64,000 nucleotides of DNA from Micromonospora trifolii (GTDB lineage: Bacteria > Actinomycetota > Actinomycetes > Mycobacteriales > Micromonosporaceae): assembly GCF_022229005.1 (NCBI RefSeq), contig NZ_JAKKFD010000055.1:92328-156327 (forward strand), in the 5' to 3' direction. A model generated the notes under the pieces. The model had not been told where the DNA came from. It did not search any database and saw only the letters and a program-made list of their open reading frames with translations. Of this stretch, positions 1 to 9,010 are shown piece by piece; position 1 is the stretch's first letter, and every line of letters begins with the position of its first letter. The position numbers were made by a program, and so were the translations under genes.

Positions 1-819
1 GCCGGTCTTCTTGGCGTCCGCGTTCCACATCGGCTTGCCGTCGACGTACGACATGTGCAGCGACTTGACCTCCTGGCTGACGCAGATCCGCACCGTGCCC
101 AGGGTGTCGATGACGTTCTTGAAGCCACCGAAGTTGATGATCGCGGCGCCGTCGAAGCTGATCCCGGTGAGCCGCTTGATCGTCTGGGCCATCAGCTGGG
201 CGCCACCCTCCCAGCCGCCGCCGTTGGCGGCACCGGCCTGGAACGCGGCATTGATCTTGCCGGAGCCGCCGCCGTAGCCGCTCTTCTCGAACGCCGGGAT
301 CTGCGCCTCGGTGTCCCGGGGGATCGAGATCAGGTACGCCTGGTCGTGCGTGGCCGGAATGTGCAGGATGATGATGCTGTCCGAGCGGACGTTGTCGGCG
401 GCCCAGCGCTCCCGCGCGTCAACGCCGAGAAGCAGCATGTCGATCGGGCCGTCCAGGCTCGCGCCGCCCTCGGCGTCGGACTTGCCGGCATCACCCAGCA
501 GGTTGCCCTTCGCGATGCCGCCGGTCGCCTGCCCGATCAGCGCCTTGCTGCCGACGATTGCCACCCCGCTGCTCAGCATCAGCACGGCGCCGAAGACCAC
601 TGTCAGCCTGGCCCAGAGCGGGTCCTTGCGCTTGGCCCGCTTCTTCGACGACCCACCGCCACCCGGGCGGTCGCCACCGCCACCACCGCCGCTGCCGGGC
701 GGACGCGAGCCCGGCCCGCCACCTGAGGGGCGTGCCTGTGCGGGTATGGCCGCAGCGACTCGACCGCTGGGGGCGGCGGACCCGGAGGAAGAAGGGCGAC
801 GACTGGCCTGAACCGGCAT
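1..819 (-). CDS. LytR-CpsA-Psr (LCP) family wall-polymer ligase, C-terminus cut by window edge
   Basis: The first 273 codons are visible and the C-terminus lies outside the window. The ATG at 819 follows a GGAG about seven bases upstream. The N-terminus is a long Gly/Pro-rich cytoplasmic tail ending in a basic KKRAKRK patch. One transmembrane helix follows near residues 70-92, then an extracellular LCP domain from about residue 127. Recognisable LCP motifs are LLLGVDAR, SDSIIILHIP, SIPRD and INFGGFKNVID. Proteins of this family transfer undecaprenyl-linked polymers to peptidoglycan. A second LCP gene lies directly upstream in the same direction, and the two share domain layout, so they are probably paralogues serving wall glycopolymer attachment. 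Confidence 0.9.
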   Translation of the reverse strand, partial: MPVQASRRPSSSGSAAPSGRVAAAIPAQARPSGGGPGSRPPGSGGGGGGDRPGGGGSSKKRAKRKDPLWARLTVVFGAVLMLSSGVAIVGSKALIGQATGGIAKGNLLGDAGKSDAEGGASLDGPIDMLLLGVDARERWAADNVRSDSIIILHIPATHDQAYLISIPRDTEAQIPAFEKSGYGGGSGKINAAFQAGAANGGGWEGGAQLMAQTIKRLTGISFDGAAIINFGGFKNVIDTLGTVRICVSQEVKSLHMSYVDGKPMWNADAKKTG

Positions 820-978
820 GCGTGCTCCAGCTCGTGATCAGGAGGGGGCGGCACCACTGTACGTACATCAATTCGACTTGGCGAGTTCATCCCGGGTCAA
901 TCCGGACGTCGAATTTTGCAAACTCAGTCGATCGTCGCTGCTCGATGAGCCGAACGGCTGGTGCCGGCCGGGTCGCGG

Positions 979-2205
979 TCAGCCGCCGTTGTTGCTCTTC
1001 GGCGGGTTCGCCTTGACCCAGTCGGCCATCGTGTCAGCCGACATGGCCTGGTACATCGCGAGCGCCTTCTCCCGGTTCGACACGACCACCGACTCGCCGT
1101 TGATGGTGTCGCTGCCCGAGTTCGGGCTGGTCACAAAGGTGAGGTTCTGGCCGCGCAGGTTACGGAACTGCAGCGCCATGTCTGTAACCGAGAAAGTCTG
1201 GTCGACGGTTACGGCCGCGGTCACCGACTTGAGGAAATCGTTGAGCTTCTTCGGGTTCGCCAGCGTGCCGGTGCTGGCCGCCTTGTCCATCAGCGCCCGA
1301 AGGAACTCCTGCTGGTGCCGCATCCGGGCGAAGTCCCCGTCCGGGAACTGCTTGCGCTGCCGGATCCAGTCCAGCGCCTCCGCGCCGTCCATGTGGTTGG
1401 TGCCCTTGGTGAAGGTCCGGTACGGCTTGTGGATCGAGGTGACGGTGCGCTCCACCTTCAGATCCACCCCGCCGAGGGCGTCGGTGACCTCCTTGAACCC
1501 GCCGAAGTCGATCGCCATCACGTGGTCGATCCGAACGTCGGTGAAGCACTCCACGGTGCGTACCGCCAGCGGCAGCCCACCGAACGCGAACGCTGCGTTG
1601 ATCTTCGCGCGCGAGCCGGAGCCGCAGTCCGCGCCGGCGCTCTCCGGGATCGGCACGTACAGGTCCCGGGGGATGGAGACCAGGTAGGCCTCCTGGTGGT
1701 CGGCCGGGATGTGCATGACGATGATCGTGTCGGCGCGCCACTGACTCTTGCTGTCGACCGGCGCGTCCGGGTCCCGCGAGTCGCTGCCGACCAGCAGGAT
1801 GTTCAGCGCGCCATCGACGGTCTTGGCAGGCCGGCCGCCGGTGATCTCCGCGAACGGGTCGGTGCGGGCCAGGTCACTGTTGAGGTTGCGGGCGTACAAC
1901 CAGGCGCCGACGCTGCCGAGCAGCGCCAGCACCAGCACCGCGGCCCCGGCCACCAGGGCGATCCGACCCCAGCGCGGTCGCGGGCCGCGCCGCCCCGGAC
2001 CACCGGCGCCACCCGGGCCGTCGGGCCCGGTCGGCCCCGCCGGGCCGCCGGAGCGAGGCTGCTCCTCGTCGTACGACGGGTAGAAGCGCGCCTCGGTCGG
2101 ACGGGCACGCCCGGAGGCGCCCCGGTCGGGGCCGGGCACCGATGCGCGCCCGGCGCTGCGGTTCAGGTACGGATGCGGGACGCCGGCAGACGAGGTCGCG
2201 GACAT
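979..2205 (-). CDS. LytR-CpsA-Psr (LCP) family protein
   Basis: This 408-residue protein has an 80-residue Pro/Gly/Arg-rich cytoplasmic tail, one transmembrane helix at about 82-103 and an LCP domain from about 134 to 315. Motifs seen are NILLVGSDSRD (135-145), DTIIVMHIPADH, SIPRD (177-181), the DFGGFKEVTDALGG block, and RMRHQQEFLRAL (294-305). These arginines and aspartates normally hold the polyprenyl pyrophosphate head and metal. The likely role is ligation of lipid-linked polysaccharide or teichoic-type polymer to peptidoglycan outside the membrane. The gene precedes the truncated LCP gene with about 160 bases between them. A sugar-nucleotide epimerase follows upstream, so the three look like one cell-wall polymer locus. 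Confidence 0.93.
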   Translation of the reverse strand: MSATSSAGVPHPYLNRSAGRASVPGPDRGASGRARPTEARFYPSYDEEQPRSGGPAGPTGPDGPGGAGGPGRRGPRPRWGRIALVAGAAVLVLALLGSVGAWLYARNLNSDLARTDPFAEITGGRPAKTVDGALNILLVGSDSRDPDAPVDSKSQWRADTIIVMHIPADHQEAYLVSIPRDLYVPIPESAGADCGSGSRAKINAAFAFGGLPLAVRTVECFTDVRIDHVMAIDFGGFKEVTDALGGVDLKVERTVTSIHKPYRTFTKGTNHMDGAEALDWIRQRKQFPDGDFARMRHQQEFLRALMDKAASTGTLANPKKLNDFLKSVTAAVTVDQTFSVTDMALQFRNLRGQNLTFVTSPNSGSDTINGESVVVSNREKALAMYQAMSADTMADWVKANPPKSNNGG

Positions 2206-2281
2206 GTAACTCAGGGTACGTAGCGAGAGCCACCGCCGCCTTCAGGCGACACTCAGCGGCAGGCGGTACGCGAAGATCTGG

Positions 2282-3259
2282 TTACCCTAGCCGCGTCCGG
2301 AAGTACTCGATCGTGCGTCGCAGGCCATCTTCGGGCGCGACCGACGGCTCGTATCCGAGCAGTTCACGAGCGAGCGTGAGATCCGGCCGACGCATCTCCG
2401 GGTCATCCGAGCTGCGGGTGACATAGGTCACCTTCGAGGTGCTGTCGGAGAGCGACACGATCAACTCGGCGAGTTGCCGCATGGTCAGCTCATGCTCGGT
2501 GCCGCAGTTGACCGGGCCCGTCTCGGTCGAGTCGAGCAGCAGCAGGATGCCGCGCACCAGATCCTCGACGAAGCAGATGGACCGGGTCTGGTTGCCAGTG
2601 CCGTGCACGGTGATCGGCTCGCCGCGCAGCGCCTGGGAGATGAAGGTGGGGATGGCGCGGCCGTCGTCCGGGCGCATCCGCGGGCCGTACGTGTTGAAGA
2701 TCCGGACGATCGCCGCGTCGAGCCCTCGGTAGCGGTGGTACGCCATCGTGGCGGCCTCGGAGAAGCGCTTGGCCTCGTCGTAGACGCTGCGGACCCCGAT
2801 CGGGTTGACGTTGCCCCAGTAGGTCTCCCGCTGCGGGTGCTCCTTCGGGTCCCCGTACGCCTCGGAGGTGGACGCCATCAGGAACCGGGCGCCGTCGGCG
2901 GCCGCGCGCTCCAGCAGGTGCAGGGTGCCGACCGAGCCGACCCGGAGGATCTCCACCGGCAACTGGGCGAAGTCGGTGGGGCTGGCCGGCGAGGCCATGT
3001 GCAGGATCGCGTCGAACCGCTCGGCCAGTGCCGGGTGGTGGGTCGGCAGACCGTCGGAGATGTCCGCTTCGACGAGGGTGAAGGTCGGCCGGTCCAGCAG
3101 GTGGGCGACGTTCTCCTTGGAGCCGGTCACGAAGTTGTCCAGCGCCACCACCGTGCAGCCTCGGGCGATCAGCGAGTCCACCAGGTGCGACGGGACGAAG
3201 CCAGCTCCGCCGGTGACGAGGACGCGGTGACCGGACCCAAAGCGCTCAGCAACCTTCAT
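2282..3259 (-). CDS. NAD-dependent sugar-nucleotide epimerase/dehydratase, UDP-glucuronate decarboxylase-like
   Basis: The 325-residue product is an extended short-chain dehydrogenase. The Rossmann loop is VTGGAGFVPSHL (about 15-26), one glycine of the usual GxxGxxG being replaced. DNF at 41-43 binds the NAD ribose. The catalytic set is S130/T131, Y160 and K164 in YDEAKRFSE. The SPASPTDF and NTYGPRMRPDDGR segments are typical of UDP-xylose synthase and dTDP-glucose 4,6-dehydratase relatives, and UDP-glucuronate decarboxylase is the best guess. It would supply a sugar nucleotide for an envelope polysaccharide, which fits the adjacent LCP genes. The substrate cannot be fixed from sequence alone. 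Confidence 0.88.
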   Translation of the reverse strand: MKVAERFGSGHRVLVTGGAGFVPSHLVDSLIARGCTVVALDNFVTGSKENVAHLLDRPTFTLVEADISDGLPTHHPALAERFDAILHMASPASPTDFAQLPVEILRVGSVGTLHLLERAAADGARFLMASTSEAYGDPKEHPQRETYWGNVNPIGVRSVYDEAKRFSEAATMAYHRYRGLDAAIVRIFNTYGPRMRPDDGRAIPTFISQALRGEPITVHGTGNQTRSICFVEDLVRGILLLLDSTETGPVNCGTEHELTMRQLAELIVSLSDSTSKVTYVTRSSDDPEMRRPDLTLARELLGYEPSVAPEDGLRRTIEYFRTRLG

Positions 3260-3292
3260 ACCGCTCAGCCTACCGACCGCCGAATTGGCGGA

Positions 3293-3333
3293 AGGGGTCC
3301 CCTGTTGACGTCACGCGTCAGCAGGGGACCCCT
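3293..3333. terminator. Strong hairpin terminator behind the symporter gene
   Basis: An 18-base stem (3293-3310 with 3316-3333) contains only one G-T type imperfection and closes a five-base loop. It sits just past the symporter stop on the minus strand and before the epimerase start. No long T tract follows, as is usual for high-GC actinobacteria. Confidence 0.75.
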
Positions 3334-3348
3334 CGACAGGTGCCGCGA

Positions 3349-5040
3349 TCAGTGGGCGCCGGAGCCGGTGAGGGCTCGCACCTCCAGCTCCGCGTACTTG
3401 TCCTCGTCGTGCTCCTTGGAGATGACGGTGCCGATCCATCCGCAGAGGAAACCGAACGGGATGGAGAGGATGCCCGGGTTGGACAGCGGGAACCACTGCC
3501 AGTCGTGGTCCGGGAACATCGAGGTCGCCGCACCGGAGACCACCGGCGAGAAGAACACCAGCAGCACGGCCGAGAGCAGCCCACCGTAGATCGCCCACAC
3601 CGCGCCGGAGGTGTTGAACCGCCGCCAGAAGAGGCTGTAGAGGATGGCCGGTAGGTTGCCCGAGGCGGCGACCGCGAAGGCCAACGCCACCAGGAACGCC
3701 ACGTTGAGGTTCTGCGCGAAGATCGACAGGGCGATCGACACCGCGCCGATCGCCAGGGCGGAGATCCGGGCGACCCGCACCTCCTGCCGCTCCGACGCCT
3801 CGCCCTTCTTCAGCACGTTCGCGTAGAAGTCGTGCGCCAGGCTGGACGACGACGCCAGTGTCAACCCGGCGACCACCGCGAGGATGGTGGCGAAGGCGAC
3901 CGCCGCGATGATCGCCAGCAGGGCTGCCCCACCCAGTTCACCGCCGAAGAAGTCGATGCCGAGCGCTTCGGCCAACTGCGGCGCGGCGGTGTTGCCAGCC
4001 TTGTCCTGTGCCGTGATCGCCTGGCTGCCCACCAGCGCCGCCGCACCGAAGCCGAGGGCCAGGGTGAGCAGGTAGAAGGTGCCGATGATGCCGATCGCCC
4101 AGAGCACGCTCTTGCGGGCCGCCTTCGCGGTCGGCACCGTGTAGAAGCGGATCAGGATGTGCGGCAGACCGGCGGTGCCGAGCACCAGGGCGATACCCAG
4201 GGACAGCAGATCCACCTTGTTGTAGAACGTCTGTGTCGAGTTGCCGGCGACCTCGACGCCGTACCGGAGCCCGGGTTCGAGGAACGCGCTGCCCTTGCCC
4301 GATGCGGCGGCCGCCTGGCCGAGCAGCTCCGACAGGTTGAAGTTGAACTTCGCCAGCACCAGGATGGTCATCAACAGCGCGCCGCCCATGAGCAGGAACG
4401 CCTTGACGATCTGCACGTAGGTGGTGCCCTTCATGCCGCCCACTGTGACGTAGATGATCATCAGCGCGCCGACCATGATGATGGTGGCCACCTTCGCGGT
4501 GTCCGCGTCCATGCCGAGGAAGGTCGTCCCCGGCCGGATGCCGAGCAGCAGCGCGACCAGCGCGCCGGCGCCGACCATCTGGGCGAGCAGGTAGAAAATC
4601 GACACCGTGATGGTGGAGACCGCCGCCGCCGTACGCACCGGACGTTGACGCATCCGGAAGGCCAGCACGTCCGCCATCGTGTACCGGCCCGAGTTCCGCA
4701 GCAGCTCCGCGACCAGCAGCAGGGCCACCAGCCAGGCGACCAGGAAGCCGATCGAGTAGAGGAAGCCGTCGTAGCCGTACAGCGCGATGATGCCGGCGAT
4801 GCCGAGGAACGAGGCGGCCGACATGTAGTCGCCGCCGATCGCCATGCCGTTCTGGAAGCCGGTGAAGGACCGGCCGCCCGCGTAGAAGTCGGTCGCCGTC
4901 TTGGTCTGTCGGCTGGCCCAGATGGTGATGCCCAGGGTCACCGCCACGAAGACCAGGAAGAGCGTGATGGTCAGGTTGCGGGCGGTGTGATTGCCCGCCT
5001 CAGCCGCGAGGAACGTCTCAACCGCGTGAACCGTCTTCAC
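3349..5040 (-). CDS. actP: Sodium:solute symporter, cation/acetate symporter ActP-like
   Basis: This 563-residue, roughly 13-helix membrane protein belongs to the SSS family. It carries ASRQTKTATDFYAGGRS near residue 43, the conserved GGDYMSAASFLGIAG block around 69-83, and GTAGLPHILIRFYTVP in the middle. These are hallmarks of the ActP/MctC group, which imports acetate, propionate or pyruvate with sodium or protons. The GTG start at 5040 lies inside the end of the upstream DUF485 gene (23-base overlap), so the two are translationally coupled. A second symporter with its own small partner occurs at 9306-11360. The exact substrate is inferred from family only. Confidence 0.92.
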   Translation of the reverse strand: MKTVHAVETFLAAEAGNHTARNLTITLFLVFVAVTLGITIWASRQTKTATDFYAGGRSFTGFQNGMAIGGDYMSAASFLGIAGIIALYGYDGFLYSIGFLVAWLVALLLVAELLRNSGRYTMADVLAFRMRQRPVRTAAAVSTITVSIFYLLAQMVGAGALVALLLGIRPGTTFLGMDADTAKVATIIMVGALMIIYVTVGGMKGTTYVQIVKAFLLMGGALLMTILVLAKFNFNLSELLGQAAAASGKGSAFLEPGLRYGVEVAGNSTQTFYNKVDLLSLGIALVLGTAGLPHILIRFYTVPTAKAARKSVLWAIGIIGTFYLLTLALGFGAAALVGSQAITAQDKAGNTAAPQLAEALGIDFFGGELGGAALLAIIAAVAFATILAVVAGLTLASSSSLAHDFYANVLKKGEASERQEVRVARISALAIGAVSIALSIFAQNLNVAFLVALAFAVAASGNLPAILYSLFWRRFNTSGAVWAIYGGLLSAVLLVFFSPVVSGAATSMFPDHDWQWFPLSNPGILSIPFGFLCGWIGTVISKEHDEDKYAELEVRALTGSGAH

Positions 5041-5383
5041 GGGTCACCTCCCCGATCTCGGCGCGGATCCGGTCCGCGATGGGGTCGATCTTCCGGTCCG
5101 CGTACCGGGAGTAGAGCCAGGCGATCAGGAACGTGGAGACGAACTGGAGCAGGCCGAAGACCAGTGCGACGTTGATGTTGCTGCCGAACAGCTTCGTGCC
5201 CATGAAGTCCCGGGCGTACGCGGAGAGAATGACGTAGAGCGCATACCACAGGAAGAAAGCGACGGTCATCGGGAAGACGAAGCCGCGCAGCGCACGCCGC
5301 AGCCCGGCGAACTCGTCCGACCGTTGTACGGCCAGGTACTTGTCCGACTGGGAAGCGGCCGGAGCGGGTGTGTCCGTGGACAT
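5018..5383 (-). CDS. DUF485 membrane protein, partner of the acetate symporter
   Basis: The 121-residue protein has two transmembrane segments, one in FPMTVAFFLWYALYVILSA and one in INVALVFGLLQFVSTFLIAW, as in the YjcH/DUF485 family. Members are nearly always encoded just upstream of ActP-type symporters. The conserved SRYADRKIDPIA tail is present. The role in transport is not established. The ATG at 5383 is preceded by an AGGTGG rather far upstream, so initiation may be moderate. Confidence 0.9.
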   Translation of the reverse strand: MSTDTPAPAASQSDKYLAVQRSDEFAGLRRALRGFVFPMTVAFFLWYALYVILSAYARDFMGTKLFGSNINVALVFGLLQFVSTFLIAWLYSRYADRKIDPIADRIRAEIGEVTREDGSRG

Positions 5384-5558
5384 CTGTGGATCACCACCTT
5401 CACAGGCGTCAGAGGAGTTTCGCGCACCGTAAAGAGCGCACTCCCCGGCAGGGAAGGCTGAGATCGACGCCGGTCGGCGAGTGCGCCGAGCGGTTGGCTG
5501 GCTGCGCCAAGTGACTCAGGTCACTGCGGTGATCGGTCGCCCCAGGCGAGGCGTCCGT

Positions 5559-6092
5559 TCAGGCCGGCAGCTCGTGGTAACGACCGCGGTAGTGCAGCAG
5601 CGGAGTGGCCTCCTCGGCGAGGTCGACAGCCTCGATCGTGGCCTCGACCAGCAGGCCCCAGCCGTACTCCCGGGCGGTGTCCAGCCGGCACCCGGCCCAG
5701 CCGCCGGCGTCCGCCGGCACCGGCCCGAACGGCGTCTCGATCCACGTGCCGGTGGCGAAGAGCCCGCCCGGGGCGGGAAAGAGGCCGGCGAACCGGTCGG
5801 CGAGTTGCCGGTGCGGCGGGCCGAGCGGCGTGACCGCGAAACGACCCGACTCCTCGACGGCCGCCCAGAGGTCGGACTCCGGGTCGATCAACCCGAGCAG
5901 CCGGTCCGGTTCCCCCTCGGCCACCAGGGTGGACGAGACGGTAAGCCCGGCCGGACCGGGTGCCGTCCAGAGGGTCACCGGTGCGGCGAGACGACCACGC
6001 AGCCTGCGTACCGGCGACCGTTGCCCGGTCGGCACCGCGAACGGATCGGTGTGATGGATCTCGGCACCCGGCTCATGATTCACGTGAAACAT
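5559..6092 (-). CDS. Flavin reductase-like domain protein (FMN-binding split barrel)
   Basis: A 177-residue reading starting at the ATG of MFHVNHEPG is chosen over a longer frame reaching 6266, because residues upstream of this ATG are arginine-rich and unlike protein. The body resembles the flavin reductase-like/FMN-binding split barrel family: VTLWTAPGPAGLTVSST, then ESGRFAVTPLGPPHRQLADRFAG and a C-terminal GRYHELPA. Members reduce FMN or bind it for a partner oxygenase, but no partner is nearby. The first codons coincide with a parS-like 16-mer (6076-6091), which dictates the FHVNHE residues. No strong ribosome site is seen before the ATG. Confidence 0.75.
   Translation of the reverse strand: MFHVNHEPGAEIHHTDPFAVPTGQRSPVRRLRGRLAAPVTLWTAPGPAGLTVSSTLVAEGEPDRLLGLIDPESDLWAAVEESGRFAVTPLGPPHRQLADRFAGLFPAPGGLFATGTWIETPFGPVPADAGGWAGCRLDTAREYGWGLLVEATIEAVDLAEEATPLLHYRGRYHELPA
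6076..6091. other. parS-like ParB-binding site
   Basis: The 16-mer TGATTCACGTGAAACA matches the bacterial parS consensus TGTTTCACGTGAAACA at 15 of 16 positions, and its 12-base core TTCACGTGAAAC is intact. It overlaps the first codons of the flavin reductase gene. parS sites are loading points for the ParB segregation protein and cluster around the replication origin. No other copy was found in the window by eye. Confidence 0.6.
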
Positions 6093-6247
6093 TGTGCCGC
6101 CCCGACCCCTCGCCCGTCGGCTGGCACGGCCAGAGCGTGCCGCATTGGCAGGTGTGGCCGGCTCGCCTTGGCTCTCCGGCCGTCCGGGGCGGTGGAGTTG
6201 CCCGGCTACGGCGCGGTCCGCTCGGCGGAGGGCGATACCCGAATGAC

Positions 6248-6289
6248 CGTGATGCCTCTGAGTCATATTGATGCCTCAGAGGCATCACG
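6248..6289. promoter_or_regulatory. Palindromic operator-like element with three GATGCCTC half-sites
   Basis: A perfect 15-base inverted repeat (6248-6262 with 6275-6289) surrounds a 12-base spacer. The right part alone forms a 19-base palindrome, TGATGCCTCAGAGGCATCA (6269-6287). Three copies of GATGCCTC are thus present, two direct and one inverted. It sits in the 384-base gap between the ABC exporter gene and the flavin reductase gene, about 155 bases upstream of the latter's start. It looks like a repressor or activator site; the regulator is unknown. Confidence 0.45.
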
Positions 6290-6475
6290 CTCGCGGTGAC
6301 ACACCGATCCCTGGTGGGATGCGCCGTCCGGTCGCTTGCGTGGTCTGAGGTCCGATCCGCTGGCCGGTCGATTCTGCGGGCCTGCCGACCGCTCCGGCCC
6401 GACCCTCACCTTCGCTCCGGCCGCCTGGCGCGGCTTCCTTGCCGAGGCCGTCCAGGCGGCCAGCCGACGGGCCGG

Positions 6476-8179
6476 CTAGCGGCGCGGCGTGACGGTGGCC
6501 AGCAACTCCGGCTGGCGTCGGTCCAGCACGTCGCCGGCCAGGTATGCGCCCAGCAGAGCCGCGCCCAGCCCGTACGCGGCGCCGACCGGCAGGGCCAACC
6601 AGAGCCACGCGTCACCGAGCAGCGCGGCGGCCACCACCATCGGCACCGCGACGACCACCGAGACGAGCATGGCCAGCAGGGTGAGCAGCCCCTTCGCCAG
6701 GCCCGCACCGCTGTTCATGGCGAACGGGTTGCTCGTCTCCGGCAGTGAGTACGCCCCGAGCACCGAGATCAGGCTGTTCACCGCCAGCCCGGCGCCGTAG
6801 GTGGCCACCAGGCCGCCGATGGTGAGCCCGATCCACTCCGGTCGGCTGAGCAGGAACGACAGGACCACCGCGACGAAGCCCAACATCGGCAGCACGTACA
6901 GCGAGAAGGCCGTCATCCGGGCCCGCAATTCGACCCGGCCGGGCACCCCGGCCACCACGTTCGCCGCGTACGCGCTGCCGTCGAAGCCGAACTGGTTGGC
7001 CAGGGTGACGGCGGCGAGCACGCCCACGAGGACCATGGAGATGGTGACTACGACCGGTGAGCTGTCGCTGGCAGCCGCAGTGAACCCGGCACCGCCCTCG
7101 ACCGCGAAGTCCCCGCCCGTAACGTTGATCAACACCGGTACGAAGATGCCGACCACCGCGATCGTGATCAGGTTGGCCCGGCGACGCGCGTCCCGCCACC
7201 AGTAACGGGCCTCCCGGGCGACCAGGGCACCGAACCGGTCCCGGCCGGCCCAGGTGGCGATCCGCGGAAACAGTTGGGCGACAGCGCCGCCGGTGACCCC
7301 GCGCCGCACCGGGGCCTTACCGGCGCTCGCCGCACCCACCATCGCCGACTCGAGCGACCGGGACCACCAGGCCAGCAGGGCGCCGAGCGCCACCACCGTG
7401 ATCAGCAACTTGACCGGTGCCGCCCACACCCGGCCCTGGGCCACGTCGATGCCGACGGTCCACGGAGCGCCCAACGGCGTCCAACCGATAACTGTCGCCA
7501 CGCCGGTCAACCGGGCCCAGTCCGCCTCGCGCAGCGCGGCGAGGCCGAAGACCTGCAACGGGCCGAGCAGCGCGGCCGTCACCGCCAGCAGCACGGCCGC
7601 CAGGTCACGGACCCGTCGGGACCGCAACATGGTGGCGAAGGCGCTGGTCACCGCCCGGCTGGCGGCCACACAGAGCAGCAAACCGGCGAGCACACCCACG
7701 ACGGCGACCAACCCCGCCGACCAGCCACCCAACGACCAGGCGGTCAGCACCAGCCCGAACGACGCGATGAGCACCGCCAGCACCGGCACGCTGATCAGGG
7801 CCGCCACGAACAGGCCGGTCACCAACGTGCGCCGGGGCAGCGGCAGCAGCGCGAATCGGGCCGGGTCCAGTGTCTCGTCCACACCGAAGAAGACCAGCGG
7901 TAGAAAAAGCCAACCGAGCACCAGCAGCCCGCCACCGGCCGCCGCGATGAGCACCGCGTACCGGCCGTTGCCGGTCAGGCCCGGCGCGGCGAAGAGGAAG
8001 AACCCACTGGCGGCGAACCAGAGCCCGAGCAACGCGCCGCCGACGAACAGGGCGATCCGCCAGCCCTGGCCTCGAAAGTTGTTGCCCATCACCCGCAGCT
8101 TGAGCCGCACGAAGTGTCGAGCGGAAACCGACCGTACCGGCGCGGCGGGGGTGGCGTCCGCACTCACTGGGAGAGCCAC
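6476..8179 (-). CDS. ABC-2 type exporter permease
   Basis: The 567-residue protein is mostly hydrophobic with about 12-14 predicted helices and few motifs. It overlaps the end of the ATPase gene by 16 bases, so it is the membrane partner of that ABC protein. GAGGAG precedes the GTG at 8179 by five bases; a second GTG at 8167 forming a GTGA overlap with the ATPase stop is an alternative start. The product resembles large ABC-2 permeases that carry one polypeptide with two halves. The substrate is unknown. Actinobacterial relatives are often linked to drug or peptide export, but nothing in this locus specifies that. Confidence 0.8.
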   Translation of the reverse strand: MALPVSADATPAAPVRSVSARHFVRLKLRVMGNNFRGQGWRIALFVGGALLGLWFAASGFFLFAAPGLTGNGRYAVLIAAAGGGLLVLGWLFLPLVFFGVDETLDPARFALLPLPRRTLVTGLFVAALISVPVLAVLIASFGLVLTAWSLGGWSAGLVAVVGVLAGLLLCVAASRAVTSAFATMLRSRRVRDLAAVLLAVTAALLGPLQVFGLAALREADWARLTGVATVIGWTPLGAPWTVGIDVAQGRVWAAPVKLLITVVALGALLAWWSRSLESAMVGAASAGKAPVRRGVTGGAVAQLFPRIATWAGRDRFGALVAREARYWWRDARRRANLITIAVVGIFVPVLINVTGGDFAVEGGAGFTAAASDSSPVVVTISMVLVGVLAAVTLANQFGFDGSAYAANVVAGVPGRVELRARMTAFSLYVLPMLGFVAVVLSFLLSRPEWIGLTIGGLVATYGAGLAVNSLISVLGAYSLPETSNPFAMNSGAGLAKGLLTLLAMLVSVVVAVPMVVAAALLGDAWLWLALPVGAAYGLGAALLGAYLAGDVLDRRQPELLATVTPRR

Positions 8180-8928
8180 GACAGCTCCTCGCCGGTCGCG
8201 GTGCGCCCGCCGACCACCTCGACGAAGACCTGCTCCAACGAGCGGCCGCCGCGGACCTCGTCGATGGTGCCGACCCGCTTGATGGTGCCACCGGCGAGGA
8301 TCGCCACGTGCGAGCAGAGCCGCTCGACGACCTCCATCACGTGACTGGAGAACACCACAGTGCCGCCGCCGGCCGCGTAGCGGGTGAGGATGTCCCGGAT
8401 CAGCGCCGCGGAGACCGGGTCGACCGCCTCGAACGGCTCGTCCAACACCAGCACCCGAGGGCCGTGCAGCAGCGCGCAGGCCAGGCCGATCTTCTTCTTC
8501 ATGCCTGCCGAGTAGTCCACCACCAGCGTGCGACCGGCGTCTCCGAGCGCCAGCACGTCCAGCAGCTCGGCAGCCCGCTGGTCGACCACCGCAGGGTCCA
8601 TCCCCCGCAACAACCCGTTGTACGCCAGCAGCTCCGCGCCGGTCAGCCGGTCGAACAACCGGACCCCGTCGGGCATCACTCCGAGCAGCCGCTTGGCGGT
8701 GACCGGGTCCTGCCAGACGTCGTGCCCGAGCACCCAGGCCGAGCCGGCGTCCGGTCGCAACAGCCCGACCGCCATCGACAGGGTGGTCGTCTTGCCGGCG
8801 CCGTTCGGGCCGAGCAGGCCATAGAAGGAGCCGGCGGGGACGTCCAGGTCGACGCCGGCCACCGCGATCGTGCCGTCGAACCGCTTGGCCAGGCCACGCA
8901 GTGCGAGCGCGGGGTGCTCAACAGTCAT
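8164..8928 (-). CDS. ABC transporter ATP-binding protein
   Basis: The 254-residue nucleotide-binding subunit shows Walker A GPNGAGKTT (40-48), a Q-loop region around GVMPDGVRLFD, the signature YSAGMKKKIGLA, Walker B VLVLDEPFEAVD and the switch histidine in VFSSHVMEVV. The order and the DEPFEAVDPVSA stretch place it in the ABC-2/daunorubicin-resistance type of exporters. It is co-translated with the following permease. Its upstream neighbour region is an intergenic palindrome, so its promoter should lie between 8929 and 9010. Confidence 0.93.
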   Translation of the reverse strand: MTVEHPALALRGLAKRFDGTIAVAGVDLDVPAGSFYGLLGPNGAGKTTTLSMAVGLLRPDAGSAWVLGHDVWQDPVTAKRLLGVMPDGVRLFDRLTGAELLAYNGLLRGMDPAVVDQRAAELLDVLALGDAGRTLVVDYSAGMKKKIGLACALLHGPRVLVLDEPFEAVDPVSAALIRDILTRYAAGGGTVVFSSHVMEVVERLCSHVAILAGGTIKRVGTIDEVRGGRSLEQVFVEVVGGRTATGEELSWLSQ

Positions 8929-9010
8929 GCGCCGACGTTATCCGTCCATCGCCAGTTCCGCCGTCCGGCGACGGGCGGACCCGCGATCATCCCCGAGGCG
9001 GACGGTGATT

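Noticed and set aside
5381..5412. CTGTG...CACAG pair near the DUF485 start, considered as a CRP/GlxR site
   Set aside because: The spacing between half-sites is about 12 bases instead of the usual 6-8, so it does not fit the family.
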